Assembly (NCBI GenBank): GCA_030432565.1
Contig: JAUIGV010000017.1
Location: 42,908 to 106,907 of the forward strand
DNA from: Verrucomicrobiia bacterium
GTDB taxonomy: Bacteria; Verrucomicrobiota; Verrucomicrobiia; Verrucomicrobiales; Akkermansiaceae
Direction of reading: 5' to 3'
DNA: 64,000 bases
This document shows, piece by piece, positions 45,771-55,754 of this stretch (position 1 is its first letter; each line of letters opens with the position of its first letter). A program made the translations under genes and the position numbers. Under the pieces are notes generated by a model. That model made no database searches and had not been told where the DNA came from. It saw nothing but the letters and a program-made list of their open reading frames with translations.

Positions 45771-47321
45771 ATGAAAACCCTGCTCCCCTCTCTTCTCGTT
45801 CTCAGCAGCCTCCACACCGCGACCGGCCGGGAGAAGCCAAACATCCTTTTCATTTACACCGACGACCAGTCGTCGCGGACTGTCAGCTGCTACCAGGAAG
45901 CCTATCCCTGGGTTAAAACTCCTCACATTGACGCCCTCGCCTCACAGGGGGTCCGCTTTGCCAATGCTTACATCGGATCGTGGTGCATGGCTTCACGCGC
46001 GACCATGCTCACCGGACACCATCAACACGGAATCGAATCAATGCGCATGGAGGGCCAATATCCCGGCAGCGCCTATGACCCCAAAAAATGTCGCTTCTGG
46101 CCGAGTGTGTTTCGCGAAAAAGGCTACACCACCGCCCACATCGGAAAATGGCACACCGGAACTGACCCCGGATTCGGGCGCGACTGGGATTATCAAATTG
46201 TCTGGAACCGCCCTCGCCACCCCGACAACGCACCGAATTACTACGACAACCAGCTCATCAGTAAAAACGGCGGCGAGCCGAAGATGACGAAAGGTTACAC
46301 CACGGACAACTATACCGACTGGGCCATCGATTACATCAACGGTCAAGGCCGCGACGAGGCCAAGCCCTGGTATCTTTGGCTCTGCTATGGCGCCGTTCAC
46401 GGCCCCTTCACCCCCGCCGACCGCCACCTCGATCACTACCCGAAGATCGACGTGCCAGCCCCCGCCGACGTCTATCCACCAAGGAAAGGAAAACCTGAAT
46501 ATGTTCGCACGATGGAGTTCTGGGAACCTGGGAAAGATGGTCAACCGGTCGAGCGGAAAGTCCGCGACCTTGGCCCGGTCGGAATGAAAGACATGCCCGG
46601 CCGGACTCTGAAAGACTGGGTCCGGCAATACCACCAGGGCGTGCTCGCGATTGACGAAGGTGTCGGCCGCCTGCTGGTCGCCCTCAAAGAAAGTGGCCAA
46701 GATGAGAACACCCTCATCGTCTTCACCTCCGATCAAGGCTTTGCGTGGGGGCAGAAGGGATTCAAAAGCAAAGTCGCCCCCTACCGCGCGACGGTCGCGG
46801 CCCCACTCATCATCCGTCCACCAAAAGACATCGCCAAGCATTGTGCCGGAAGGGTCATCGAATCTCCGGTGAGCGGAGTCGATCTTCCTCCGACCTTTTT
46901 CGCACAGGCCGGACTTGAGTTGCCTTGGCCGATGCACGGTCACGATATCAGCCCGCTCTTCGCCAAAGACCAGCTCCCCTGGAAACATCCGGCCATGCTC
47001 GTACACACCGCCAAGACTTACGGTTCCGCCACCGACAAGATCCCGCCGAAAGACGACCCGGCGCTCTACCATGGCCCCGGCATCCCGTGGTATGTCATGC
47101 TAAGCGAAGGGCGCTACAAATACATCCGCAACCTTGTTGAAGGTGAGACCGAAGAACTCTACGACATCCTCGCCGACCCCGACGAACTGGTGAACAAAGC
47201 CCACGAACGAGACCTTGAAATGACCCTGAAAAAATTCCGCGCCCAGGCCATCAAGGAATTGCGCCGGACCGGAGCCAGCTTTGTTGACCATCTCCCTGCC
47301 TTTGCTTCTCCATCCGAATAG
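45771..47321 (+). CDS. Secreted sulfatase (second copy)
   Basis: A 516-residue exported sulfatase (signal MKTLLPSLLVLSSLHTATG). Metal ligands are in NILFIYTDDQSSRTVSCY; the maturation motif is WCMASRATMLTGHH (Cys72, C-x-A-S-R form), and IGKWHTGTDPGFGRDWDY is the second signature. It differs from the sulfatase at 37739 both in its motif (C-x-A-S-R against C-x-P-S-R) and in its middle region, which has long Tyr/Pro-rich inserts (DRHLDHYPKIDVPAPADVYPP), so the substrate is probably different. It follows cysQ and precedes the DUF1501/PSD1 pair, giving an inferred sulfated-polysaccharide cluster. Confidence 0.93.
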   Translation: MKTLLPSLLVLSSLHTATGREKPNILFIYTDDQSSRTVSCYQEAYPWVKTPHIDALASQGVRFANAYIGSWCMASRATMLTGHHQHGIESMRMEGQYPGSAYDPKKCRFWPSVFREKGYTTAHIGKWHTGTDPGFGRDWDYQIVWNRPRHPDNAPNYYDNQLISKNGGEPKMTKGYTTDNYTDWAIDYINGQGRDEAKPWYLWLCYGAVHGPFTPADRHLDHYPKIDVPAPADVYPPRKGKPEYVRTMEFWEPGKDGQPVERKVRDLGPVGMKDMPGRTLKDWVRQYHQGVLAIDEGVGRLLVALKESGQDENTLIVFTSDQGFAWGQKGFKSKVAPYRATVAAPLIIRPPKDIAKHCAGRVIESPVSGVDLPPTFFAQAGLELPWPMHGHDISPLFAKDQLPWKHPAMLVHTAKTYGSATDKIPPKDDPALYHGPGIPWYVMLSEGRYKYIRNLVEGETEELYDILADPDELVNKAHERDLEMTLKKFRAQAIKELRRTGASFVDHLPAFASPSE

Positions 47322-47452
47322 CCGGAGGCGTCCCAACCCCGTATCGTTCCCTTCAAAGAACCTCCCCGGAAGCCAAGTTCGCTCCCCAAACAACCGGGAG
47401 CCCCGGATTTGGCCATTGAAGTAATCCGGCCGGCACGATCTATTGGCAGGGC

Positions 47453-48937
47453 ATGGACGATCAGATCCTCGATACCTACAAACACGCCATCACGCGCCGC
47501 CATCTCCTTAGCGCTGGGTCAACCGGGATCGGTTCGCTTGCTCTGGGGTCAATGCTGGCTCCGAAAGCCTTCGCAGCCGATCTTGCCCAACGCGGGACAG
47601 ACTTCGCTCCAAAAGCCAAACGCATCATCTTCTTGTTCATGAACGGCGCGCCGTCGCAGCAGGACATGTTCGACTACAAGCCCAAGCTCGACGAACTTCA
47701 CGGCAAGGAGCTCTTTAAAAAATACGATCCAAAATCGAAATCCTGGAGCAAGGAAGGGTTCATCGAAAAAACACAACGACTCACCGGGATGACTTCCGGG
47801 CAGAGTTCATTTCCAATCGCGCGTTCGAACTTCAAGTTTGCCCAACACGGACAAAGCCAGGCGTGGATCAGCGAGCTCCTGCCGCACACTGCCAGGGTCG
47901 CGGACGATCTGTGTTTTGTGAAATCGATGCACACCGAAGCGATCAACCACGATCCTGGCGTGACATTTTTCCAAACCGGCAACCAACAACCGGGCCGCCC
48001 AAGCATGGGATCATGGATGAGCTACGGACTCGGCAGCGAAAACAGCAACCTGCCAAACTTCTGCGTCTTGATTTCAAATGGCACCGGCCGGCCCGGCAGT
48101 CAGCCGGTCTACTCCAAACTCTGGAGCAGCGGGTTCCTGCCAGGCGTGCACCAGGGAGTTCAGCTTCGAGGTGGAAAAAACCCGGTGCTCTATCTCAACA
48201 GCCAACCCGGAGAAACCGTCGAGAGCCGCAAACGCATGATCGGACGTATCGGTGCTCTCAATCAGATGCAGCTTGAGGCCTTCGGCGACCCCGAGATCAC
48301 CACACGCATCGCACAATACGAGATGTCCTTCCGCATGCAAATGTCGGTCCCGGAAGCCACCGATATCAGCAAGGAGCCAAGGTCGATCCTCGATCTCTAT
48401 GGCCCCGAATGCCAGACGCCGGGCAAGTTCGCCGCGAACTGCCTGCTCGCCCGCCGACTGGCCGAACGCGGAGTTCGTTTTGTCCAGCTCTACCACCGCG
48501 GGTGGGATCAGCACAACGGCCTGATCGGCGCGCTGCCGAAGCAATGCCAGGACACCGACCAGGCCTGCGCCGCGCTGGTCTCTGATCTCAAACAACGCGG
48601 CATGCTCGATGACACCCTGGTGGTGTGGGGTGGCGAGTTCGGACGAACGACCTACTCGCAGGGCGGAGCCGCCCAAGCCGCCAACGGGCGCGATCACCAC
48701 CCGAGATGTTTCACCTACTGGATGGCGGGCGGCGGCATCCGGCCGGGATTCAGCTACGGCGAAAGCGACGAACTCGGATACAACGTCGCGAAAGACCCGG
48801 TTCACGTGCACGACTTTCAGGCGACCGTGATGCATCTGATGGGAATCGATCACGAGCGACTGACTTTCAAACACCAAGGCCGCCGCTTCAGACTCACCGA
48901 CGTTCACGGCAAGGTCGTCAAACCCATCCTCGCCTGA
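47453..48937 (+). CDS. DUF1501 Tat-exported protein
   Basis: A 494-residue DUF1501-family protein with an N-terminal twin-arginine motif (ITRRHLLSAGSTGIGSLALG). The alkaline-phosphatase-like fold is supported by KRIIFLFMNGAPSQQDMFDYKP, SMHTEAINHDPGVTFFQTG, VVWGGEFGRTTYSQGG and RDHHPRCFTYWMAGGG. The last two hold conserved Glu/Gly and His residues at the expected metal site. The start at 47453 follows a GCAGG site. The stop is fused to the start of the PSD1 cytochrome gene (TGATG), so they are translated together; DUF1501-PSD1 gene pairs are a well-known feature of Planctomycetes and Verrucomicrobiota. The reaction is unproven; a phosphatase/sulfatase-like role on surface polymers is often assumed. 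Confidence 0.94.
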   Translation: MDDQILDTYKHAITRRHLLSAGSTGIGSLALGSMLAPKAFAADLAQRGTDFAPKAKRIIFLFMNGAPSQQDMFDYKPKLDELHGKELFKKYDPKSKSWSKEGFIEKTQRLTGMTSGQSSFPIARSNFKFAQHGQSQAWISELLPHTARVADDLCFVKSMHTEAINHDPGVTFFQTGNQQPGRPSMGSWMSYGLGSENSNLPNFCVLISNGTGRPGSQPVYSKLWSSGFLPGVHQGVQLRGGKNPVLYLNSQPGETVESRKRMIGRIGALNQMQLEAFGDPEITTRIAQYEMSFRMQMSVPEATDISKEPRSILDLYGPECQTPGKFAANCLLARRLAERGVRFVQLYHRGWDQHNGLIGALPKQCQDTDQACAALVSDLKQRGMLDDTLVVWGGEFGRTTYSQGGAAQAANGRDHHPRCFTYWMAGGGIRPGFSYGESDELGYNVAKDPVHVHDFQATVMHLMGIDHERLTFKHQGRRFRLTDVHGKVVKPILA

Positions 48938-51900
48938 TGATGAAATATCCTTCCTTAAACTTGATCGTCCTTTTCCTCCTCACCGTGGGTGCCCGGGGAA
49001 CATCATTCAACGAGGACATTCGACCGATCCTGGCCGATCGTTGTTTCGCCTGCCACGGACCGGACTCCGCCTCACGAAAAGCAGACCTGCGACTTGATCA
49101 GGAGAAGTTTGCGAAAGCAGAACTCGGAGAGAGCGGAGTGTTTCCCATCGTCCCTGAAAAGCCGGAAGAGAGCGCGATTATCCAACGCCTCAAGAGCCAC
49201 GATCCGGATGAAGTGATGCCCCCACCCGAATCGAAAATCACGGTGTCGAATGAAGAGATTGCCCTGATCGAAAAGTGGATTGCCGAAGGCGCAGTGTGGC
49301 AACGGCACTGGGCCTTCATCCCGCCGCAAAGGTCGACTCCCCCGCCTACAAAAAATAACACATGGTCGCGCAATGAAATCGACCGATTCATCCTCGCGAA
49401 GCTGGAAGCCCGGAACCTAAAACCTGCGGCCCCGGCGGATAAGGCACACCTCTTGCGCCGCCTTCATCTTGACCTGACCGGACTGCCTCCCGGCATCACG
49501 CAATTGGATGCTTTCCTCGCAGATCAATCCGAAGATGCGGTCGACCGCGTCGTCGATCAACTCCTCGCCTCACCCGCCTTTGGCGAACGACTTGCCCTGG
49601 AGTGGTTGGACGTGGCGCGCTACGGGGACACCGACGGGCTCTTCGAGGATCACCCTCGCAGCATCTATCCGTGGCGGGATTGGGTCGTTTCCGCCTTCAA
49701 CAAAAACCTACCCTACAGCGACTTCATCACCTGGCAGCTCGCGGGTGACCTCCTGCCAGATCCGAGCCAGGAACAGCAGATCGCCACCGGCTTCCTGCGC
49801 AACAATCCCACCTCCAACGAAGGCGGCATTATTGATGAAGACTACCGCGTCAAGTATCTCATCGATCGCGTCAACACGACCTCGACCGCATTCCTCGGCC
49901 TCACCATGGAGTGTTCGCAATGTCATGATCACAAGTTCGACCCGATGACGCAGCGCGAATACTATCAAATGGGCGGTTTCTTCAACAGCCTCGTCGGCAA
50001 GGGCAATACCAAGGGATCGACCGAGCCAATCTTGAAAATGCTGCCACCGGAACAGGAGCAGCGCCTGGCGGAAATCGACACCGGAATCCAAGCCGTCGAA
50101 AACACCTTGAGCGGGACACCCCCGCAATTGGCCCAAGCTTTCGAAAACTGGCTCGCTGATTTGAAAAAACCGATCGATTGGAAATCGCCGCAAGTTGTCT
50201 CCAACAGCTCCCGAGTGAAAAACGACGCCAAACCGGCTCAGCCCACAAAGCCTTCAAAAGTGGCCGGACGCTTTGTGCGGATCGAAGCCGCAAAAGGACA
50301 CCGTGGCTTCATCACGATCTCGGAAGTTGAGATCTTCTCCGCGGGCAAAAACATCGCACGGGCCGGCACCGCGAAGCAGTCGAGCACCTACGGACCCGGC
50401 TCCGGCGCGGCCATGGCCATCGATGGCACCAATGACGGAAATTTTGCCTCCTGTTCCTGCACGACCGAGGAGACCAATCCATGGTGGGAAATTGACCTCG
50501 GCGCGATCCATTCGATCGATCATATCCTGGTCTACAATCGCAACGATTGTTGTCCCGAGCGACTCAACAATGTCACCGTAAACATCCTCGATCAGAATCG
50601 CGAAATCATCGCCACCCGCAAAATCGGCGACGCGCCCTTCAAAAGCGAGTTCGCTCTCAACCCCGATGCGCCAAAGCCACAACCGGAGAAAAACGAGTAT
50701 GAATTGGTGGTCGCGCCCGCGCCTGGCAAGGTCGCTGCGCTTCGCTTGGTCGGCAGCGGTCCGGCCTTTGTCGAATCGCTTCGACTCAAGGCCATTGGCA
50801 CGGATGGCAAAACACGCGAACTCAAACCCAAAACAGCGGCAAAACTGAAGTTCGGGGAAAAGCCCCGGATTCTCGCTTTGGAGAAGGCAACCGAACTCGC
50901 AGACGGTGGAACTTTGAAACTCACTGTCATCGGTGATCCGTTCGAGCTACAGCTGACCGCAGACGAAACAGCCGCGACCCGTGCTTCCCTTCCAAAGGAT
51001 CGCGAGGGACGCCTGGCTCACTTTCGCGGCACTTGGTCCGGATTCGCAGGACAACGAAAGCAACTGGAAGCATTGAAGCAGGAAAAGGCGGCCATCGAAA
51101 AGCAGGCCGTCATCACCATGATTGCTGCCGACCAAGCCAAGCCGCGCCCGAACTACATTCTGATGCGCGGCGAGTATGACAAACCGGGCGAAGCGGTCGA
51201 AACTTCCGCGCCCGCGAGTATCATGGAATTCCCGGCCGAACTCCCGAAGAACCGACTCGGCTTGGCACGTTGGATCACCGATCCCAAAAACCCGCTCACC
51301 GCCCGCGTTGCCGTAAACCGCTATTGGCAAATGATCTTTGGAGCAGGCCTTGTGGTGACTTCCGAGGACTTCGGCACACAGGGAGATCGGCCCAGCCATC
51401 AGGCACTGCTCGACCACCTCGCCGTCGACTTTCTCGAGTCGGGGTGGGACGTCAAGCAGCTCATCCGAAAAATGGTCACCTCGGCCACCTATCAACAGGC
51501 GAGTTCGCAATCGTCTTGGATCCGCGAAAGAGACCCTGACAACCGCCTGCTCTCGCACGCCCGGCGCCAACGTCTCCAGGCGGAGTTTGTTCGCGACCAC
51601 GCTCTCGCAGTGAGCGGCCTCTTGGTCGAAAAGCGCGGCGGTCCCGGCGTGCAACCCTACCAACCGGCATCGCTGTTTGGGGTGGACGCTATTGGCTCCT
51701 ACAATTCTTCATTCAAACTGGGGTCGGGAGCCGAACTCTACCGGCGCAGCCTCTACACCTACTGGAAACGCCAGATTCCCGCCGCCAACATGCGCATTCT
51801 GGGAGCGGACGGACGCAACTCCTGTCGCACCCGTCGAGAACTCACCAACACCCCGCTCCAGGCCTTGGTCTTACTCAACGACCCGCAATTCGTGGAAGCC

Positions 51901-52200
51901 GCACGCGCCCTGGGAACACGCGCCATGAAGGAGGGAGGCAAGTCCGTCGAGTCGAGGCTGGCCTTCGCATTCCGCCTCTCGACTTCCCGCGCCGCAAGCG
52001 CCCCGGAACTCGCCATTCTTGTCGCCGAATTCAAGGACCGTTTGGGCGAGTTCCAAAAGGACGCGGGGCGCACCAAGGCTTACCTCGCCGGAGGTGGCAC
52101 CCTGCAGGCAGATCCCGACCTCGACCCGGCCCAACTCGCGGCCTATGCCGCCGTTTCGTCCCTCATCCTGAACCTTGACGAATCGATCTCGAAAAGTTGA
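48937..52200 (+). CDS. PSD1 planctomycete cytochrome c protein with discoidin-like insert
   Basis: A 1087-residue exported protein. The start at 48937 overlaps the DUF1501 stop by one base (TGATG), and MMKYPSLNLIVLFLLTVGA is a signal peptide. The N-terminus carries the heme motif ADRCFACHGPDSASRKADLRLD (planctomycete cytochrome C), then the DUF1549 domain (LRRLHLDLTGLPPG, RYGDTDGLFEDHPR). A further CxxCH (ECSQCHDHKFDP) follows. Between about residues 455 and 590 lies an F5/8 type C (discoidin) domain (RFVRIEAAKGHRGFITISEVEIF through SIDHILVYNRNDC), a sugar-binding fold. The C-terminal DUF1553 domain ends the protein (RLAFAFRLSTSRAASAPEL). It is expected to bind a polysaccharide and pass electrons; the reaction is not known. 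Confidence 0.94.
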   Translation: MMKYPSLNLIVLFLLTVGARGTSFNEDIRPILADRCFACHGPDSASRKADLRLDQEKFAKAELGESGVFPIVPEKPEESAIIQRLKSHDPDEVMPPPESKITVSNEEIALIEKWIAEGAVWQRHWAFIPPQRSTPPPTKNNTWSRNEIDRFILAKLEARNLKPAAPADKAHLLRRLHLDLTGLPPGITQLDAFLADQSEDAVDRVVDQLLASPAFGERLALEWLDVARYGDTDGLFEDHPRSIYPWRDWVVSAFNKNLPYSDFITWQLAGDLLPDPSQEQQIATGFLRNNPTSNEGGIIDEDYRVKYLIDRVNTTSTAFLGLTMECSQCHDHKFDPMTQREYYQMGGFFNSLVGKGNTKGSTEPILKMLPPEQEQRLAEIDTGIQAVENTLSGTPPQLAQAFENWLADLKKPIDWKSPQVVSNSSRVKNDAKPAQPTKPSKVAGRFVRIEAAKGHRGFITISEVEIFSAGKNIARAGTAKQSSTYGPGSGAAMAIDGTNDGNFASCSCTTEETNPWWEIDLGAIHSIDHILVYNRNDCCPERLNNVTVNILDQNREIIATRKIGDAPFKSEFALNPDAPKPQPEKNEYELVVAPAPGKVAALRLVGSGPAFVESLRLKAIGTDGKTRELKPKTAAKLKFGEKPRILALEKATELADGGTLKLTVIGDPFELQLTADETAATRASLPKDREGRLAHFRGTWSGFAGQRKQLEALKQEKAAIEKQAVITMIAADQAKPRPNYILMRGEYDKPGEAVETSAPASIMEFPAELPKNRLGLARWITDPKNPLTARVAVNRYWQMIFGAGLVVTSEDFGTQGDRPSHQALLDHLAVDFLESGWDVKQLIRKMVTSATYQQASSQSSWIRERDPDNRLLSHARRQRLQAEFVRDHALAVSGLLVEKRGGPGVQPYQPASLFGVDAIGSYNSSFKLGSGAELYRRSLYTYWKRQIPAANMRILGADGRNSCRTRRELTNTPLQALVLLNDPQFVEAARALGTRAMKEGGKSVESRLAFAFRLSTSRAASAPELAILVAEFKDRLGEFQKDAGRTKAYLAGGGTLQADPDLDPAQLAAYAAVSSLILNLDESISKS

Positions 52201-52284
52201 TCGAAGGAACTTGAAACAAATTCTTCCGAGGGCATGGAACCGGCAAAGCGTGACATCAAGCCGGAGTTTGCATAGGTCACTTCC

Positions 52285-53460
52285 ATGTTGACCCAACTCC
52301 ATCTCGACCGCTGGGCCGAAGTTCTCGTCCGGCACGCGACCAAAGTCAGCCCCGGAAATGTCGTCCGCATTACGGCCCAACCGGCCTCCGAGCCACTGCT
52401 TGAAGCCGTTTACCGCAAAGTTCTCGAGGCCGGCGGACATCCCGTTGTGAACTACCGTCCCGAGTTCCTCGGCGAAGCCTTTTACGAACTTGCCAGCGAC
52501 GACCAACTCGACTGGACCAACCCCTTCACCCTCCACGAAGCGCAGGCCATCGACGCTTCCATTAATATTAACGCCATCACCAACCTGCGCTCACTCGACA
52601 AATTCGATACCGCAACCACCCAACGGGCGGCCCGTGCGCAAAAAGATTCGCGCGAACTCTTCTTTCAACGCGCCGCCGTTGCGGACGATCCCTCCATCGA
52701 TTCGGAACTCTCTCCCCTGCTTTGGTCGACCACTCTTTTCCCGACCAATGCCTACGCCCAGGACGCCGGAATGAGCCTCAGCGATTATCGCGATTTCGTG
52801 GTCCGCGCCTGCCAGCTCAACCAGGAAGATCCCGTCGCCTTCTGGGAACATCTCGACCACTGGCAGTGCGAGCTTGCCGAAAAGCTCATGACCGGAAGCG
52901 AACTCCATTTTCAAACTCCGGCCGGGACCGACCTCAAAGTGGATATCGCAGGAATGCGTTGGCTCTCCAGCCCGGGCCGAAAAAATTTCCCCGACGGTGA
53001 AGTCTATTCCGGTCCAAACCTCAAGGCAGCAAACGGCGGCGCGGAAGGTATCGTCTTTTTCGACAACCGTTGCGTCTACCAGGGACACGCCGTTCGAAAC
53101 GCCCGGATCGTCATGGAAAAAGGTCGGGCCACCGAGGTTACCGCCGAAGAGGGCGAGGCGTTCCTCATCGCCATGCTCGATCAAGACGAGGGGGCACGGA
53201 AGATCGGCGAAGTGGCCTTCGGAACCAACCGCGCCATCGCCCAACCCACCGGCCAGATTCTTTATGACGAGAAAATGGGTGGTTCCTTCCACCTTGCCTT
53301 CGGGGCCGGCTACCCCGAAACAGGGAATGTCAACAAAAGCGCCCTCCACTGGGACCTGATCGCCTCACTCACCGAAGGTTCTCTGGTCACCCTGGACGGC
53401 AAACCATTCTGCGTTGATGGATGCTTTGTAGACATGCCGCCCGAAGTAAACTGGATCTAA
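52285..53460 (+). CDS. Aminopeptidase of family M29 (thermophilic-type metallopeptidase)
   Basis: A 391-residue cytosolic aminopeptidase with two metal ions. The family core is visible: WAEVLVRHATKVSPGNVVRI at the N-terminus, NFPDGEVYSGP (cap and hinge) and KIGEVAFGTNRAIAQPTG. Metal and catalytic residues lie in GGSFHLAFGAGYPETG and SALHWDLIASL (His355, Asp357). The loop between these two parts is short compared with the Thermus AmpT type. It probably releases N-terminal amino acids from peptides. It is the last gene in the plus-strand run, 84 bp after the PSD1 gene, but its function is housekeeping-like. Confidence 0.92.
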   Translation: MLTQLHLDRWAEVLVRHATKVSPGNVVRITAQPASEPLLEAVYRKVLEAGGHPVVNYRPEFLGEAFYELASDDQLDWTNPFTLHEAQAIDASININAITNLRSLDKFDTATTQRAARAQKDSRELFFQRAAVADDPSIDSELSPLLWSTTLFPTNAYAQDAGMSLSDYRDFVVRACQLNQEDPVAFWEHLDHWQCELAEKLMTGSELHFQTPAGTDLKVDIAGMRWLSSPGRKNFPDGEVYSGPNLKAANGGAEGIVFFDNRCVYQGHAVRNARIVMEKGRATEVTAEEGEAFLIAMLDQDEGARKIGEVAFGTNRAIAQPTGQILYDEKMGGSFHLAFGAGYPETGNVNKSALHWDLIASLTEGSLVTLDGKPFCVDGCFVDMPPEVNWI

Positions 53461-53901
53461 AGCACCGCACTTCTGCCCCCGCATTTCATTTCCGGTATTG
53501 AATAGAATACCCTTCACAACCTGAGGCGACGTCAGTGCAAGTCTTCTGGCAATTTAGAACGCGATGAAAACGACTATAGTGATGATCACCCACTTCGCAG
53601 AAAACGGGCGGTCTTGTGCTGGCATCATTTCAACCAAAGGGAAGCAACTGAAATGCTCAATGAATCAACTGCCACTCCGGTCGAAAAGGAAGCGATTTGC
53701 TTTCGAAGCGCTTGGCTTGAGCCGGACTGATTTTACCTTTCCTTTCGATCACTTCAGTTCGCGCTCCTATCTTAAATCCTCGTCGACCCCTCTTCCCTTT
53801 TCCAAGCGATGAGGACTGCGGAGCCACGGAAACACCCTCACCCTCAGTGGCCCTGACGCTGTTGAGTTCCCACCTCTTTTTCTGGGTTCACAGACAAATG
53901 A
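53461..53901. other. Intergenic stretch with a small hairpin
   Basis: About 440 bp between the aminopeptidase stop and a possible gene remnant. A hairpin GGTATT-N6-AATACC at 53494-53511 lies 34 bp after the stop and may act as a weak terminator or processing site; it has no T run. An 82-codon open frame at 53564 has basic, low-complexity composition and I do not believe it. Nothing else is visible. Confidence 0.4.
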
Positions 53902-54219
53902 ACTGCGCCATACGCCGCCCTCGCGCCTGAAGCCGGGAAAAGCAAGATCTTCACCATTGACGACCTTGGATTGGGCGGCCTCGATCGAGATCGCTGGTTG
54001 ATCACCAAGCCCGGTTACTTCTCCGCAACACTCCGCTACGTTGCACATCAAATGATAGACCGAGTCGATTTCAAAGAATTCAAGGAGTTGATCAACAAAG
54101 TGATCTTTGAGGTGAAAGGACGGAAATCAGGAAAGTCTTACGAGTCCCGGTCAAATCCCCTTGCAAGCCCTCGACTTTCCCACCCTCACGAGAGGACCCC
54201 AAAAACCATAGGCTGTTAA
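53902..54219 (+). pseudogene. Possible gene fragment, origin unknown
   Basis: An open frame from 53902 to a stop at 54219 reads as credible protein in its middle: SKIFTIDDLGLGGLDRDRW, then KPGYFSATLRYVAHQMIDRV and FKEFKELINKVIFEVKGRKS. It lacks an ATG and a ribosome site, and the last 30 residues are low in quality (ASPRLSHPHERTPKT). I recognise no domain. It is best seen as a remnant or a chance frame; the region has no mobile-element ends. Confidence 0.22.
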
Positions 54220-54248
54220 ATCCCGGCACAAATCGCCTTCATCTCAAA

Positions 54249-55754
54249 TCATTGGATCGGCGCGGTAAGTTTCGACACCCTCGACCAGAATCTGAACCAG
54301 TAGCTCTTGGATTCGTATTCTCCCTCTTTCACGAGGCGGGAGTTCGCCATGTCCCGCACTAGCATTTCCGCCACCTCGCTGGTGAATTCCTTGTCCTTGA
54401 CACCGAGGGTGATCTCAAAATTAAGCCTGAAGGAACGGTTGTCGAAATTCGCCGTCCCTATCGTGCTATACTCATCGTCGACTACCATCACCTTCTGATG
54501 CATGAAACCCTTTTCATATCGGTAAACTTTGATGCCGACCTCCTGAAGTTCCGGCACGTAAGTCCATGAGGAAAGGTTGACGAGTTGACTGTCATTTTCA
54601 TCCGGAACGATGATTCTCACATCGACCCCCCGCAACGCCGCCAACTGAAGGGCGCTGATGAACTGTTGATCGGGAACAAAATACGGGCTCGCGATCCAGA
54701 GCCTCTTCTCCGATGTGTTGATCGCATTGAGAAAGAACAGCGTCGCGGTTTCATATTCGTCGACCGGCCCGGTCGGTATGCATGCGGCACCTTTCGATGC
54801 TCCGTTTTCCGCCCGCTCCGCGTCCCAATTTAGCCCCAAAAGGATTTCCTTTGCCGCCCAATGCCAGTCTTCGGCGAAACTGACCTGCACGCACTGGACC
54901 ACAGGACCGGCGACCCGCATGTGCGTGTCCCGCCAATCGCCGAAATCAGGATCGAGCCCTTTGTATTCCTCTCCCATGTTCAGACCACCCACCCAGGCCT
55001 CTTTGCCATCGACAATCACGATCTTTCGATGATTCCGGAAATTCAACTGGAAACGGTTCGCGTCACCCTGGGTGGTATTGAAGGGGAGGACCTCGACGCC
55101 GGCATCCCGCAGAGGGGTTGTAAATGATTTTGGAAGCCGGCTGCCTATTTCGTCATACAGCAAATGGCAGCGGATTCCGGCCTTGGCACGCTCCACGAGT
55201 TTGTCCCGTAGTTCGAGGCCCACCGAGTCGTTCTGAATGATGTAAAACTGGACCAGCACGTAGTCTTTCGCCCTCGAAATCCCGTCGAAAATCGAAGCAT
55301 AGGTCTCATCCCCATCGATCAACAATTCCGCATCATTGCCGATCGTCGCGGGTAGCTTGGAAAGGGTCTCTGTCACAAGCGGCATGTTCCGTTCAGGATC
55401 CAGCACAAGGTTCTTTTCGATCAGATCCGCCTCAAACTCATCCCAGAACTCTTTGAGGTCTTTACGGTGGGTGCGTCTGGCAGTGACATAACCGTTGAAA
55501 TCACTCCGACCGAAGACCCAGTAGGAGGGAACCGCGACATAGGGAAACGTGTTGAGTGAAATCGCCCACGCGATCGCACCCTGCGAAGTCCGCGTCTGCA
55601 TCACAGCATTCACCGAAGTGATCGCACCGAGAACGTGCGAGAAAACGACGAACCCTCCGATCAGACGGCGACGGCGCTTTCCCAGCCATCTGGCTGTCGC
55701 AAGAACCTTGGGATACTTCTCAAGACATCTCCTGCATCGGTCCCTCATCTTCAT
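54249..55754 (-). CDS. cls: Cardiolipin synthase (phospholipase D family)
   Basis: A 501-residue membrane enzyme that joins two phosphatidylglycerols (or related lipids) to cardiolipin. Two hydrophobic segments near the N-terminus (IGGFVVFSHVLGAITSV, AWAISLNTFPYVAVPSYWVFG) anchor it, and two HKD motifs form the active site: NHRKIVIVDGKEAWVGG (His242, Lys244, Asp249) and MHQKVMVVDDEYSTIG (His419, Lys421, Asp426). The start at 55754 (MKMRDRCRRCLEKYPKV) gives a basic tail before the first helix. It is transcribed alone. Length and layout are normal for ClsA-type enzymes. Confidence 0.94.
   Translation of the reverse strand: MKMRDRCRRCLEKYPKVLATARWLGKRRRRLIGGFVVFSHVLGAITSVNAVMQTRTSQGAIAWAISLNTFPYVAVPSYWVFGRSDFNGYVTARRTHRKDLKEFWDEFEADLIEKNLVLDPERNMPLVTETLSKLPATIGNDAELLIDGDETYASIFDGISRAKDYVLVQFYIIQNDSVGLELRDKLVERAKAGIRCHLLYDEIGSRLPKSFTTPLRDAGVEVLPFNTTQGDANRFQLNFRNHRKIVIVDGKEAWVGGLNMGEEYKGLDPDFGDWRDTHMRVAGPVVQCVQVSFAEDWHWAAKEILLGLNWDAERAENGASKGAACIPTGPVDEYETATLFFLNAINTSEKRLWIASPYFVPDQQFISALQLAALRGVDVRIIVPDENDSQLVNLSSWTYVPELQEVGIKVYRYEKGFMHQKVMVVDDEYSTIGTANFDNRSFRLNFEITLGVKDKEFTSEVAEMLVRDMANSRLVKEGEYESKSYWFRFWSRVSKLTAPIQ

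Noticed and set aside
46038..47072. A 344-codon frame opposite the second sulfatase
   Set aside because: Shadow of a sulfatase with all motifs present.
48625..48936. Upstream extension of the PSD1 frame by 104 codons
   Set aside because: It overlaps the DUF1501 gene in another frame and is Arg/Gly-rich; the real start is at 48937 with a signal peptide and TGATG coupling.
53564..53812. 82-codon open frame after the aminopeptidase gene
   Set aside because: Basic, low-complexity sequence with no ribosome site and no recognisable domain.
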